The notes beneath the pieces are model-generated. The model searched no databases. It had not been told where the DNA came from and saw only the letters and a program-made list of their open reading frames with translations. A stretch of DNA of 5,237 bases from an uncultured Desulfohalobiaceae bacterium. GTDB taxonomy: Bacteria > Desulfobacterota > Desulfovibrionia > Desulfovibrionales > Desulfonatronovibrionaceae. Shown one piece after another: positions 1 through 5,237 of this stretch (position 1 is the first letter of the stretch; each line of letters starts with the position of its first letter). The translations under genes were made by a program, and so were the position numbers. The stretch covers positions 1 to 5,237 of the forward strand of contig CAJXJU010000123.1 of assembly GCA_913055195.1 (NCBI GenBank), in the 5' to 3' direction.

Positions 1-57
1 CTGGATACACCGAGAATTCGACTCTGTAACTGACTGAAAATATTGAACATTTTTTTC

Positions 58-101
58 AACTCTGAAAGTTGAGTTAACGAACTCAGAAAGTTGAGTTAAT
101 G
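58..101. repeat. Two tandem 22-bp repeats upstream of the livJ promoter (candidate activator sites)
   Basis: Unit 1 (58-79) and unit 2 (80-101) are directly adjacent and differ at only two positions (T63/A85 and C78/T100). Each shares the core GAAAGTTGAGTTAA. Each unit also contains inverted half-sites: AACTC at 58-62 and 80-84, GAGTT at 71-75 and 93-97. The middle pair (GAGTT at 71-75, AACTC at 80-84) forms a dyad with a 4-nt spacer. The 22-bp period is about two helical turns, so bound proteins would lie on the same DNA face. The array ends 5 bp before the TTGACA box, the usual place for activator binding. The repeat is seen directly; the regulatory role is inferred, and I do not recognise the motif as that of a known regulator. 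Confidence 0.6.
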
Positions 102-106
102 AAAAT

Positions 107-136
107 TTGACAGGCGTATTTTCTTGATGCTAGCAA
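107..136 (+). promoter_or_regulatory. Candidate sigma-70-type promoter for livJ
   Basis: A perfect -35 hexamer TTGACA lies at 107-112. The best-placed -10 candidates are poor: TAGCAA at 131-136 (18-bp spacer, preceded by TG at 128-129 as in an extended -10) or CTAGCA at 130-135 (17-bp spacer). Transcription would begin near 143, giving a leader of about 50 nt. A strong -35 with a weak -10 beside tandem repeats suggests a promoter that needs an activator. A competing reading, TTGAGG (150-155) with TATTAA (172-177), would start transcription almost on the ribosome site and is less likely. Confidence 0.45.
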
Positions 137-144
137 ATAGCATC
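126..144. promoter_or_regulatory. Perfect 7-bp dyad over the livJ -10 region (candidate operator)
   Basis: GATGCTA (126-132) and TAGCATC (138-144) are exact reverse complements separated by GCAAA. The dyad sits on the expected -10 box and start point, so a dimeric repressor bound here would block RNA polymerase. It has no following T-run and is probably only partly within the transcript, so a terminator is unlikely. The symmetry is seen directly; the operator role is inferred. Confidence 0.45.
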
Positions 145-185
145 TAAAGTTGAGGTTGGTGAATATAAAAATATTAAAAAATATC

Positions 186-191
186 AGGAGG
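186..191 (+). promoter_or_regulatory. Strong Shine-Dalgarno of livJ
   Basis: AGGAGG ends 5 nt before the ATG at 197 and fixes that start. It is by far the best ribosome site ahead of the first four genes; livH, livM and livG have weak or no such site. This fits a binding protein made in excess over its permease. Confidence 0.85.
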
Positions 192-196
192 TTAAA

Positions 197-1330
197 ATGA
201 ACAAATGTGTCACATTTAAGGTGTTGGGCCATTTATTTTTGTCTCTGGCCTTGCTTGTTTTGGGTAGTGGCCCGGTTTTTGCCGGCGATACCATCAAAAT
301 TGGCGTAGCTGGAGCACATACCGGTGATCTGGCCTCTTATGGTTTGCCTTCAATTAATGCGGCAAAACTGGTTGTTGACAGGTATAATGCCAGAGGTGGG
401 GTTCTGGGAAAAAAGATTGAATTAATTAAAGGCGATGACCAGTGCAAACCTGAGTTGGCCACTAATGTTGCTACAAAGCTCGTTTCAGATGGAGTAGTGG
501 GAGTAGTCGGGCATATTTGCAGCGGCGCCACAAAAGCTGCTTTGACTATTTATAAGGATGCTAAAATCGTGGCTATTTCTCCTGCTTCAACTAACCCTCC
601 ACTTACTCAAAGCGGTAAATATCCTAATTTTTTCAGAACCATAGCCCCAGACGATGCCCAGGCCAAACTGGATGTCAATTTTGTACTGAATCACTTAAAA
701 GCTAAGAAAATTGCTATTATCCATGACAAGGGTGATTATGGTAAGGGTCTGGCAACAATGGAAAAAAAGTTTATAGAGGAGGATGGCCGGGCCAAAGTTG
801 TTCTTTTTGAAGGTGTAACTCCTGGTGGTGTTGATTACTCTGCTGTTGTTCAAAAGATTAAAAGAGCCAGGCCAGATGTAGTGATGTTTGGTGGTTATCA
901 TCCAGAGGCATCAAAGATTGTGAGCACCATGCGTAGAAAAAGACTTAAAATTCCATTCCTCGCTGGTGATGGTGTAAAAGATATTTCCTTTATTAAGGTA
1001 GCTGGTCAGTATGCTGAAGGCGTTTATGCTTCTGGTCCAAAAGATGTCTCCAATAATCCAGAGTATAAGGAAGCTGTAAAAGAGCATAAGAAAGTGTTTG
1101 GCAGTGATCCTGGTCCTTTCTTTGAAAATGCATACGCAGCAACAGAGGCACTTTTAAATGCCATTGAGAAGGCTGGATCAACTAAATATGAAGCTATTGT
1201 TAAAGTTTTACGTACTCAATATGTAAATACTCCATTGGGTAAAATTAAATTTGATGCTAAAGGTGATGCAGAAGGTGTAGGCTTTTCTGTTTATCAGGTT
1301 AAAAATGGTAAATTTGTAGAGGTTAAATAG
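197..1330 (+). CDS. livJ: Branched-chain amino acid ABC transporter, periplasmic binding protein (LivJ/LivK family)
   Basis: The 377-residue precursor has a Sec signal peptide: a basic start, a hydrophobic core at about residues 9-23 and a probable cut after Val-Phe-Ala29. There is no lipobox, so it should be a free periplasmic protein. The mature part starts with TIKIGVAGAHTGDLASYG, the first strand and ligand loop of the type I periplasmic-binding fold. Cys83 (GDDQCKPELA) and Cys108 (GHICSGAT) match the two cysteines that form the disulfide in E. coli LivJ. S109 and the ASTNP loop (130-134) lie where LivJ holds the ligand's carboxylate and amino groups; DKGDYGKGLA (177-186) and ENAYAATEALL (310-320) are other family blocks. 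It likely binds Leu, Ile and Val, but LivJ and LivK specificities cannot be separated by reading, and related proteins bind other amino acids. It is first in the operon, with a strong ribosome site and a terminator right after it. Family is very sure; exact ligand is less so. Confidence 0.95.
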   Translation: MNKCVTFKVLGHLFLSLALLVLGSGPVFAGDTIKIGVAGAHTGDLASYGLPSINAAKLVVDRYNARGGVLGKKIELIKGDDQCKPELATNVATKLVSDGVVGVVGHICSGATKAALTIYKDAKIVAISPASTNPPLTQSGKYPNFFRTIAPDDAQAKLDVNFVLNHLKAKKIAIIHDKGDYGKGLATMEKKFIEEDGRAKVVLFEGVTPGGVDYSAVVQKIKRARPDVVMFGGYHPEASKIVSTMRRKRLKIPFLAGDGVKDISFIKVAGQYAEGVYASGPKDVSNNPEYKEAVKEHKKVFGSDPGPFFENAYAATEALLNAIEKAGSTKYEAIVKVLRTQYVNTPLGKIKFDAKGDAEGVGFSVYQVKNGKFVEVK

Positions 1331-1348
1331 GATATAGTTTCTGGTGGT

Positions 1349-1401
1349 TATGATGCGCCTATCCTGACATAATGGATAGGCGCATCATATTTTTTATTTT
1401 T
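1349..1401 (+). terminator. Intrinsic terminator between livJ and livH (probably partial)
   Basis: A perfect 16-bp stem pairs 1349-1364 with 1374-1389 around the 9-nt loop TGACATAAT. It is followed by a T-rich run (1390-1401) interrupted by one A. This is a textbook Rho-independent terminator, 18 nt after the livJ stop codon. Since livH, livM, livG and livF need transcription and only a weak promoter is visible downstream, partial read-through is likely. The hairpin may also protect the livJ mRNA 3' end, which would raise binding protein over permease. Confidence 0.92.
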
Positions 1402-1402
1402 G

Positions 1403-1432
1403 TTCATTAAGTTAAAACTTAATCCATATAAC
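1403..1432 (+). promoter_or_regulatory. Perfect 8-bp dyad overlapping a weak possible livH promoter
   Basis: ATTAAGTT (1406-1413) and AACTTAAT (1416-1423) are exact reverse complements with only AA between them. They stand alone between the livJ terminator and livH. Just downstream is TATAAC (1427-1432), a 5/6 match to a -10 box, but the matching -35 (TTCATT at 1403-1408, 18-bp spacer) is poor. The dyad would cover the -35 and spacer of such a promoter, as an operator would. A/T-only dyads arise more easily by chance in A/T-rich DNA, so confidence is modest. Confidence 0.35.
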
Positions 1433-1455
1433 AAAAACATATTCAGAGAAAAAAA

Positions 1456-2358
1456 ATGGATTACTTCCTTGAGTTATTTTTTGGTGGACTGACCAAGGGT
1501 AGTATTTATGCCCTGATTGCCCTGGGTTATACTATGGTTTATGGTATCATTGAATTAATAAACTTTGCCCATGGCGAAATATATATGATTGGGGCTTTTA
1601 CAGCATTAATTGTTGCCGGAGTTTTATCTTTTTTAGGTTTTAATACAGTCTCAATTCTTATTCTGGCAACGCTTATTGCTGTAGTTTATTCATCTGCTTA
1701 TGGTTATACGGTTGAAAAAATAGCCTATAAGCCTCTGCGTAACGCTCCAAGACTGTCGCCTCTTATTAGCGCCATTGGCATGTCCATTTTTTTGCAGAAT
1801 TATGTCCTGCTGGCCCAGACATCAGATTTTTTGCCTTTTCCCAATCTTATTCCTGAATTTGAATTTATGGAACCTTACTATCATATCATGGGTTCATCTG
1901 AACTGGTAATTATTTTGACCACTGCTGTGGTCATGGTGTTGTTGACTTTGCTGATTAAATTTACCCGCATTGGCAAGGCCATGCGCGCTACAGCTCAAAA
2001 TAAAAAAATGGCCATGCTGGTGGGGGTAAATGTTGACAGGGTTATTTCCATGACCTTTGTCATTGGTTCTGCCCTGGCTGCTATTGGCGGAGTTTTAATC
2101 GCCTCTTATGTTGGGCAGATAAATTTTTATATAGGCTTTATAGCAGGGATTAAAGCTTTTACTGCTGCTGTTTTAGGGGGCATAGGCAGTATCCCTGGCG
2201 CAGTTCTGGGTGCGCTTGTTCTGGGCTGGACAGAAAGTTTTGCTACAGGTTATGTGTCAAGTGACTATGAGGACGTGTTTGCCTTTTGTCTTCTTGTTTT
2301 AATTCTCATTTTTCGTCCAGCCGGTATTCTGGGCAGGGCAACGACGCAAAAAGTCTAA
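1456..2358 (+). CDS. livH: Branched-chain amino acid ABC transporter, inner-membrane permease LivH
   Basis: This 300-residue hydrophobic protein is one half of the membrane channel, close in length to E. coli LivH. The N-terminal block GLTKGSIYALIALGYTMVYG (11-30) followed by NFAHGEIYMIGAF (36-48) is the family signature. Further membrane segments are visible at about 50-80, 104-120, 150-168, 198-218, 233-258 and 273-288. The cytoplasmic coupling loop, equivalent to the EAA loop that touches the ATPase, is at about 171-196 (RIGKAMRATAQNKKMAMLVG and following residues). The glycine-rich AVLGGIGSIPGAVLGAL (238-254) and the C-terminal FRPAGILG (286-293) are conserved in both Liv permeases. The ATG is preceded only by a weak GAG at 1446-1448, but no better start exists and the protein begins where LivH proteins normally begin. 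It pairs with LivM, encoded 17 nt downstream. Confidence 0.95.
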   Translation: MDYFLELFFGGLTKGSIYALIALGYTMVYGIIELINFAHGEIYMIGAFTALIVAGVLSFLGFNTVSILILATLIAVVYSSAYGYTVEKIAYKPLRNAPRLSPLISAIGMSIFLQNYVLLAQTSDFLPFPNLIPEFEFMEPYYHIMGSSELVIILTTAVVMVLLTLLIKFTRIGKAMRATAQNKKMAMLVGVNVDRVISMTFVIGSALAAIGGVLIASYVGQINFYIGFIAGIKAFTAAVLGGIGSIPGAVLGALVLGWTESFATGYVSSDYEDVFAFCLLVLILIFRPAGILGRATTQKV

Positions 2359-2375
2359 TTTGTAAGGGTTGAGAT

Positions 2376-3596
2376 ATGTCTGGCTTAAAAAAATCTCTCC
2401 TTGTATCTATCTGGTTTATGTTTCTTACTTTCCCCATTATGGTTGTGAAGGTGGATATTATTGAAAAAACAGTACAATGGCGCTGGAAAAATCTTATTCT
2501 GGTGGGGTTGGGAAGCTTTTTTCTTTCCTTTTTATGGCGCTATCTTTTAGAGAAAAAAGAGAAGGGCGCGAAGAAAAAAGAAATGGGCCAGGCAGAGATG
2601 GGGCTGATTCAGAAAATTTTCACAGTCCCGCGCTACAGTCGTCCCATTTACCTTTTGTTTTTGATTTTTATCCTGGTTTTTCCTTTTATTTTTTCCACTT
2701 ACCAGACTAACATCATGATTTCCGCTCTGATTTATGTTCTTCTGGGACTGGGTCTGAATATCGTGGTTGGTCTGGCCGGACTTTTAGACCTTGGATATGT
2801 GGCATTCTATGCTGTTGGTGCATATTCTTATGCCTTATTAAATTATCATTATGGTCTTGGTTTCTGGACTGTCTTGCCCATCGGAGGCTTTTTAGCAGCT
2901 ATTTTTGGTATCCTTTTAGGCTTTCCGGTTTTAAGATTGCGTGGTGATTATCTGGCCATTGTTACTCTGGGCTTTGGAGAAATCATCAGGCTGGTCCTGG
3001 AGAACTGGGATGAATTCTCTTTTGGCCCCAGCGGAATAGCCAATATTCCAAGGCCAGGGTTATTTGGCATCGAACTGGATGTACAGACAGCGACTACTTA
3101 TATTTATTATTTAATGGTTATTATGGCTTTAATAACCATATTTGTAGTCAACAGGTTGCAAAATTCGAGATTAGGCCGGGCCTGGCTGGCTTTAAGAGAA
3201 GATGAGATCGCGTGTCAGGCTATGGGTATAGACAAAATAAAAACCAAGCTCACTGCATTTGCCCTGGGTGCTACCTGGGCTGGTTTTGGAGGAGTGATTT
3301 TTGCAGCCAAAACTACTTTTATCAATCCAGCCAGTTTTACCTTTTTAGAATCAGCCATAATTTTATCTATTGTTGTTCTTGGTGGCATGGGCTCGATTGT
3401 TGGAGTTGTTCTGGCTGCCTTGATTATGATTCTTTTGCCGGAATATTTGCGCGCTTTTTCTGAGTACAGAATGTTGATTTTTGGAGCTTCTATGGTTTTG
3501 ATGATGGTTTTCAGGCCACAGGGACTTATTGCTAATGTACGACGTAAATATCTTTATAACGCGGTCCAGAGCAGGAAAACAGGTGAAAGTAGGTAA
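2376..3596 (+). CDS. livM: Branched-chain amino acid ABC transporter, inner-membrane permease LivM
   Basis: The 406-residue second permease has two parts. Residues 1-80 are the N-terminal extension known from E. coli LivM (DUF3382-type): two hydrophobic segments at about 8-24 and 39-57, with TVQWRWKNLILVG resembling the E. coli segment, then a very basic linker (58-70). The core starts at about residue 90. It contains LIYVLLGLGLNIVVGLAGLL (118-137), LGFPVLRLRGDYLAIVTLGF (181-200), the coupling loop RLGRAWLALREDEIACQAMG (265-284) and VVLGGMGSIVG (333-343), ending with FRPQGLI (379-385). The stretch after LFGIELD (229-235) appears shorter than in E. coli LivM. The start is supported by AAGGG at 2364-2368, 7 nt from the ATG. 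It forms the channel with LivH and lies 17 nt after it, so the two are surely cotranscribed. It ends with TAATAA, a doubled stop. Confidence 0.95.
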   Translation: MSGLKKSLLVSIWFMFLTFPIMVVKVDIIEKTVQWRWKNLILVGLGSFFLSFLWRYLLEKKEKGAKKKEMGQAEMGLIQKIFTVPRYSRPIYLLFLIFILVFPFIFSTYQTNIMISALIYVLLGLGLNIVVGLAGLLDLGYVAFYAVGAYSYALLNYHYGLGFWTVLPIGGFLAAIFGILLGFPVLRLRGDYLAIVTLGFGEIIRLVLENWDEFSFGPSGIANIPRPGLFGIELDVQTATTYIYYLMVIMALITIFVVNRLQNSRLGRAWLALREDEIACQAMGIDKIKTKLTAFALGATWAGFGGVIFAAKTTFINPASFTFLESAIILSIVVLGGMGSIVGVVLAALIMILLPEYLRAFSEYRMLIFGASMVLMMVFRPQGLIANVRRKYLYNAVQSRKTGESR

Positions 3597-3696
3597 TAAA
3601 TGCACATTAAATTTTTTTGCTATGTCAGACGGGTAGAGTTGATAAAACTATTTAAAATATAAATCTAACATATTAAAATTTAAAATTGTTTAAAAT
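3597..3696 (+). other. A/T-rich spacer between livM and livG with repeated TTTAAAAT octamers
   Basis: This is the longest gap among the four downstream genes. From 3649 to 3696 it is nearly all A and T, with TTTAAAAT exactly at 3651-3658, 3679-3686 and 3689-3696, and a one-mismatch copy (ATTAAAAT) at 3672-3679. The last copy runs straight into the livG ATG. There is no hairpin with a T-run: the seven T at 3612-3618 have no stem in front of them. TTGATA (3639-3644) resembles a -35 box, but no good -10 lies at 16-18 bp. An internal promoter is possible but not demonstrated; an unstructured, A/T-rich ribosome-entry region is the other reading. Confidence 0.5.
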
Positions 3697-4485
3697 ATGC
3701 AGCCAATATTAGATGTTCAGAGAATGACTATGGATTTTGGGGGGCTAAGGGCCGTTGATAGTGTGGACCTGCAGGTCCATCCTGATGAAATAGTTGCTTT
3801 AATAGGCCCTAATGGAGCGGGCAAAACTACTTTTTTTAACTGTATTACAGGAATCTATGTCCCGACTGCCGGAGATATTTATGTCCTGACAAGAAATAAA
3901 GAAAAGAAGCGGATAAATGGCTATAAACCAAACAAGGTTACAGAGTTGGGTATGGCCAGAACTTTTCAGAACATTCGGTTATTTCCCAATATGACTGTTC
4001 TGGAAAATGTAATGATTGGCCGGCATCCGCGCACCAGATCCTGGATTTTAGGGGCTATTTTTCGTCCAAAATCTACACGACAGGAAGAGCAGGAAATAAT
4101 AGATTATAGTTATCACCTGCTGCAAAAGGTGGGTCTTGAAAAATATGTGAATGAACTGGCCATGAATTTGCCCTATGGTGCGCAAAGACGATTAGAGATT
4201 GCCAGGGCAATGGCAACAGAACCTGTTTTGCTTCTTCTGGATGAGCCGGCAGCCGGGATGAATCCCCAGGAAACAGCAGAGCTTAAAGAGCTTATTCAGC
4301 AAATAAGGGATGAGGAAAAAATCGCCATTTTGTTAATTGAGCATGATATGAAGTTAGTTATGAATATTTCAGATGTAGTTTACGTTATGGAGTATGGCCG
4401 CTTGCTAGCCAGAGGCACGCCAGAAGAGATCAAGGAAAATCCCCAGGTGATCAAGGCTTATCTTGGGGAGGATCATGATGCTTAA
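3697..4485 (+). CDS. livG: Branched-chain amino acid ABC transporter, ATP-binding protein LivG
   Basis: This 262-residue cytoplasmic ATPase powers the LivHM channel with LivF. Visible motifs in order: Walker A GPNGAGKTT (37-45, Lys43), Q-loop Gln91 in ARTFQNIRLFPN, ABC signature LPYGAQRR (158-165) in the LivG form rather than LSGGQ, Walker B LLLLDEP (178-184, catalytic Glu183), D-loop AAGMNP, and switch His216 in IEHD. The lysine-rich insert at about 66-82 before TELGMARTF is at a place where LivG proteins vary. MQPILDVQRMTMDFGGLRAV is the expected LivG beginning. The start is firmly bounded, since an in-frame TAA lies at 3691-3693, one codon away from the ATG. There is no Shine-Dalgarno: the preceding 40 nt are almost only A and T, which is odd for a gene inside an operon. 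The coding end overlaps livF by 8 nt. Confidence 0.95.
   Translation: MQPILDVQRMTMDFGGLRAVDSVDLQVHPDEIVALIGPNGAGKTTFFNCITGIYVPTAGDIYVLTRNKEKKRINGYKPNKVTELGMARTFQNIRLFPNMTVLENVMIGRHPRTRSWILGAIFRPKSTRQEEQEIIDYSYHLLQKVGLEKYVNELAMNLPYGAQRRLEIARAMATEPVLLLLDEPAAGMNPQETAELKELIQQIRDEEKIAILLIEHDMKLVMNISDVVYVMEYGRLLARGTPEEIKENPQVIKAYLGEDHDA
4465..4471 (+). promoter_or_regulatory. livF Shine-Dalgarno inside the end of livG, which decides the livF start
   Basis: GGGGAGG lies within the last codons of livG. It is 6 nt before the ATG at 4478, ideal spacing, but only 3 nt before the ATG at 4475, and it overlaps a possible TTG start at 4463. This selects 4478 as the likely livF start and implies translation coupled to livG. 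Confidence 0.75.
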
Positions 4486-5185
4486 GTTAAAAAACATAAA
4501 CACTTTTTACGGTAATATTCAGGCATTGCATGATGTTTCCCTGGAAGTGAAACAGGGGGAGATCATTACTTTAATTGGGGCGAATGGTGCTGGCAAAACA
4601 ACGACATTGATGTCAATTTGTGGAATTGTACCTCCAAGATCAGGGGAAATTATTTTTGAAGGTAAGCCCATTCATCAGATGAAGACTGATGAAATAGTGA
4701 AGCTGGGTATTGTCCAGGTACCAGAAGGGCGGCTCATTTTTCCTTATATGACTGTAATGGAAAATCTGGATATGGGGGCTTATCTAAGAAAAGACAAAGA
4801 AGGGATAAAAAAAGATCTGGAATATATTTTTGAACTTTTCCCCATTCTGGCCCAGAGAAGAAATCAGCAGGGAGGCACATTAAGTGGTGGTGAACAGCAA
4901 ATGCTGGCTATTTCCAGGGCCTTAATGGCCAGGCCGAGGCTTTTGCTTCTGGATGAGCCTTCCCTGGGGCTAGCTCCTCTGGTTATAAGACAAATTTTTG
5001 AAATAATTAAAAAAATTAATAGAGAGAACAATACGACTATCTTTTTAGTGGAACAGAATGCCCATCAGGCCTTAAAGATTGCTCACCGTGGTTATGTAAT
5101 GGAAAATGGCCGTATTACTCTTGTTGATTCAGCTTCTAATTTACTAAATAATGAAGAAGTAAAAAAAGCGTATCTTGGTTTGTAA
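4478..5185 (+). CDS. livF: Branched-chain amino acid ABC transporter, ATP-binding protein LivF
   Basis: From the ATG at 4478 the protein has 235 residues and begins MLKLKNINTFYGNIQALHDV, the usual LivF start. The adjacent ATG at 4475 adds one Met; a TTG at 4463 would add five residues but runs through the ribosome site. Motifs: Walker A GANGAGKTT (34-42, Lys40), Q-loop Gln80 in VQVPEGRLIFPYMTV, ABC signature LSGGEQQ (135-141), Walker B LLLLDEP (155-161, Glu160), D-loop SLGLAP. At the switch position it has VEQN (Gln193) where LivG has EHD; this replacement is usual for LivF. It pairs with LivG as the nucleotide-binding dimer on LivH-LivM. It overlaps livG by 8 nt, so the two are translationally coupled, and it is the last gene of the operon. 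Confidence 0.95.
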   Translation: MLKLKNINTFYGNIQALHDVSLEVKQGEIITLIGANGAGKTTTLMSICGIVPPRSGEIIFEGKPIHQMKTDEIVKLGIVQVPEGRLIFPYMTVMENLDMGAYLRKDKEGIKKDLEYIFELFPILAQRRNQQGGTLSGGEQQMLAISRALMARPRLLLLDEPSLGLAPLVIRQIFEIIKKINRENNTTIFLVEQNAHQALKIAHRGYVMENGRITLVDSASNLLNNEEVKKAYLGL

Positions 5186-5190
5186 GATTC

Positions 5191-5217
5191 GCCTGCAAAA
5201 AGTCCCTTTTTGCAGGC
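5191..5217 (+). terminator. Hairpin after livF, possible operon terminator without a U-tract
   Basis: GCCTGCAAAAA (5191-5201) pairs perfectly with TTTTTGCAGGC (5207-5217) around the loop GTCCC, starting 5 nt after the livF stop. The position is right for the operon's end. However, the T-run is inside the 3' arm and what follows is AATGTTGAATG, so it is not a standard intrinsic terminator on this strand. The reverse strand also lacks a T-run next to the stem. It may stabilise the mRNA 3' end or assist termination further downstream. Confidence 0.55.
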
Positions 5218-5219
5218 AA

Positions 5220-5233
5220 TGTTGAATGTTGAA
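5220..5233. repeat. Two tandem TGTTGAA heptads at the window edge
   Basis: TGTTGAA occurs twice in direct succession (5220-5226, 5227-5233) and the next bases, TG, begin a third copy before it diverges to CT. Two copies alone could be chance, but heptads of this kind can form longer intergenic arrays. The window ends four bases later, so its extent is unknown. Confidence 0.4.
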
Positions 5234-5237
5234 TGCT

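Noticed and set aside
43..59. TTGAA ... TTCAA with a T-run, possible terminator of an upstream gene
   Set aside because: The stem is only 5 bp with the T-run in the loop, and no coding end is visible in 1-57; nothing else is recognised there.
150..177. Second promoter TTGAGG (150-155) with TATTAA (172-177)
   Set aside because: Each box matches only 4 of 6 and the transcript would begin at the Shine-Dalgarno, leaving no working leader.
1..196. Riboswitch or leader-peptide attenuator ahead of livJ
   Set aside because: The probable leader is only about 50 nt, contains no leucine-rich short frame or terminator hairpin, and shows no known aptamer.
337..1181. Reverse-strand open frames inside livJ (337-531, 695-901, 993-1181)
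   Set aside because: They lie antisense to a clear binding-protein gene, have no ribosome site or recognisable domain, and their length is expected by chance.
2477..2710. Forward frame of 77 codons inside livM
   Set aside because: It overlaps the N-terminal extension of livM in another frame; the low-complexity Phe/Glu/Arg composition is that of a shifted frame.
3212..3605. Frames inside the 3' part of livM (3212-3463 forward, 3363-3605 reverse)
   Set aside because: Trp/Cys/Ser-rich and Asn/His-rich compositions show shadow translations of conserved LivM transmembrane code.
5048..5063. Loss of the switch histidine in LivF (VEQN) as a broken active site
   Set aside because: Gln at this place is normal in the LivF family while LivG keeps His, so it is not a defect.
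197..5185. Urea/amide (Urt) rather than branched-chain amino acid transporter
   Set aside because: Gene order and LivM extension, the paired cysteines and ASTNP loop of the binding protein all match Liv; the Urt binding protein is longer and differs.

Overview
The window holds one complete, co-directional operon (all + strand) for a branched-chain amino acid ABC importer of the HAAT/Liv family. The order is periplasmic binding protein (livJ/livK type), permease LivH, permease LivM, ATPase LivG, ATPase LivF. All five reading frames are intact with family-typical lengths and motifs. I see no insertion sequence, CRISPR array, RNA gene, pseudogene or unknown protein-coding gene, and no sign of a novel multi-gene system. 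The points of interest are in the non-coding DNA.

Organism: the binding protein has a Sec signal peptide without a lipobox, and LivM carries the N-terminal extension seen in E. coli LivM. Both point to a Gram-negative bacterium with a periplasm. The moderately AT-rich genes, A/T-rich spacers and overall protein character would fit a deltaproteobacterium (Desulfobacterota), but that is an impression and cannot be settled from this window.

Layout: positions 1-196 are a control region with a 22-bp tandem repeat, a good -35 box, a poor -10 region covered by a perfect 7-bp dyad, and a strong Shine-Dalgarno. livJ (197-1330) follows and is closed by a strong intrinsic terminator (1349-1401). The rest of the leader to livH has a perfect 8-bp dyad overlapping a weak possible promoter. 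livH (1456-2358) and livM (2376-3596) are tightly spaced. A 100-bp, extremely A/T-rich spacer then separates livM from livG (3697-4485), whose start lacks a Shine-Dalgarno. livF (start best placed at 4478) overlaps the end of livG and ends at 5185. It is followed by an 11-bp hairpin without a U-tract and by the start of a TGTTGAA heptad repeat at the window edge.

How it works together (family knowledge): LivJ captures Leu/Ile/Val in the periplasm and docks on the LivH-LivM membrane heterodimer. LivG and LivF bind the cytoplasmic coupling loops and hydrolyse ATP to drive import. The strong livJ ribosome site, the terminator after livJ and the weak livH ribosome site together would yield much more binding protein than membrane complex.
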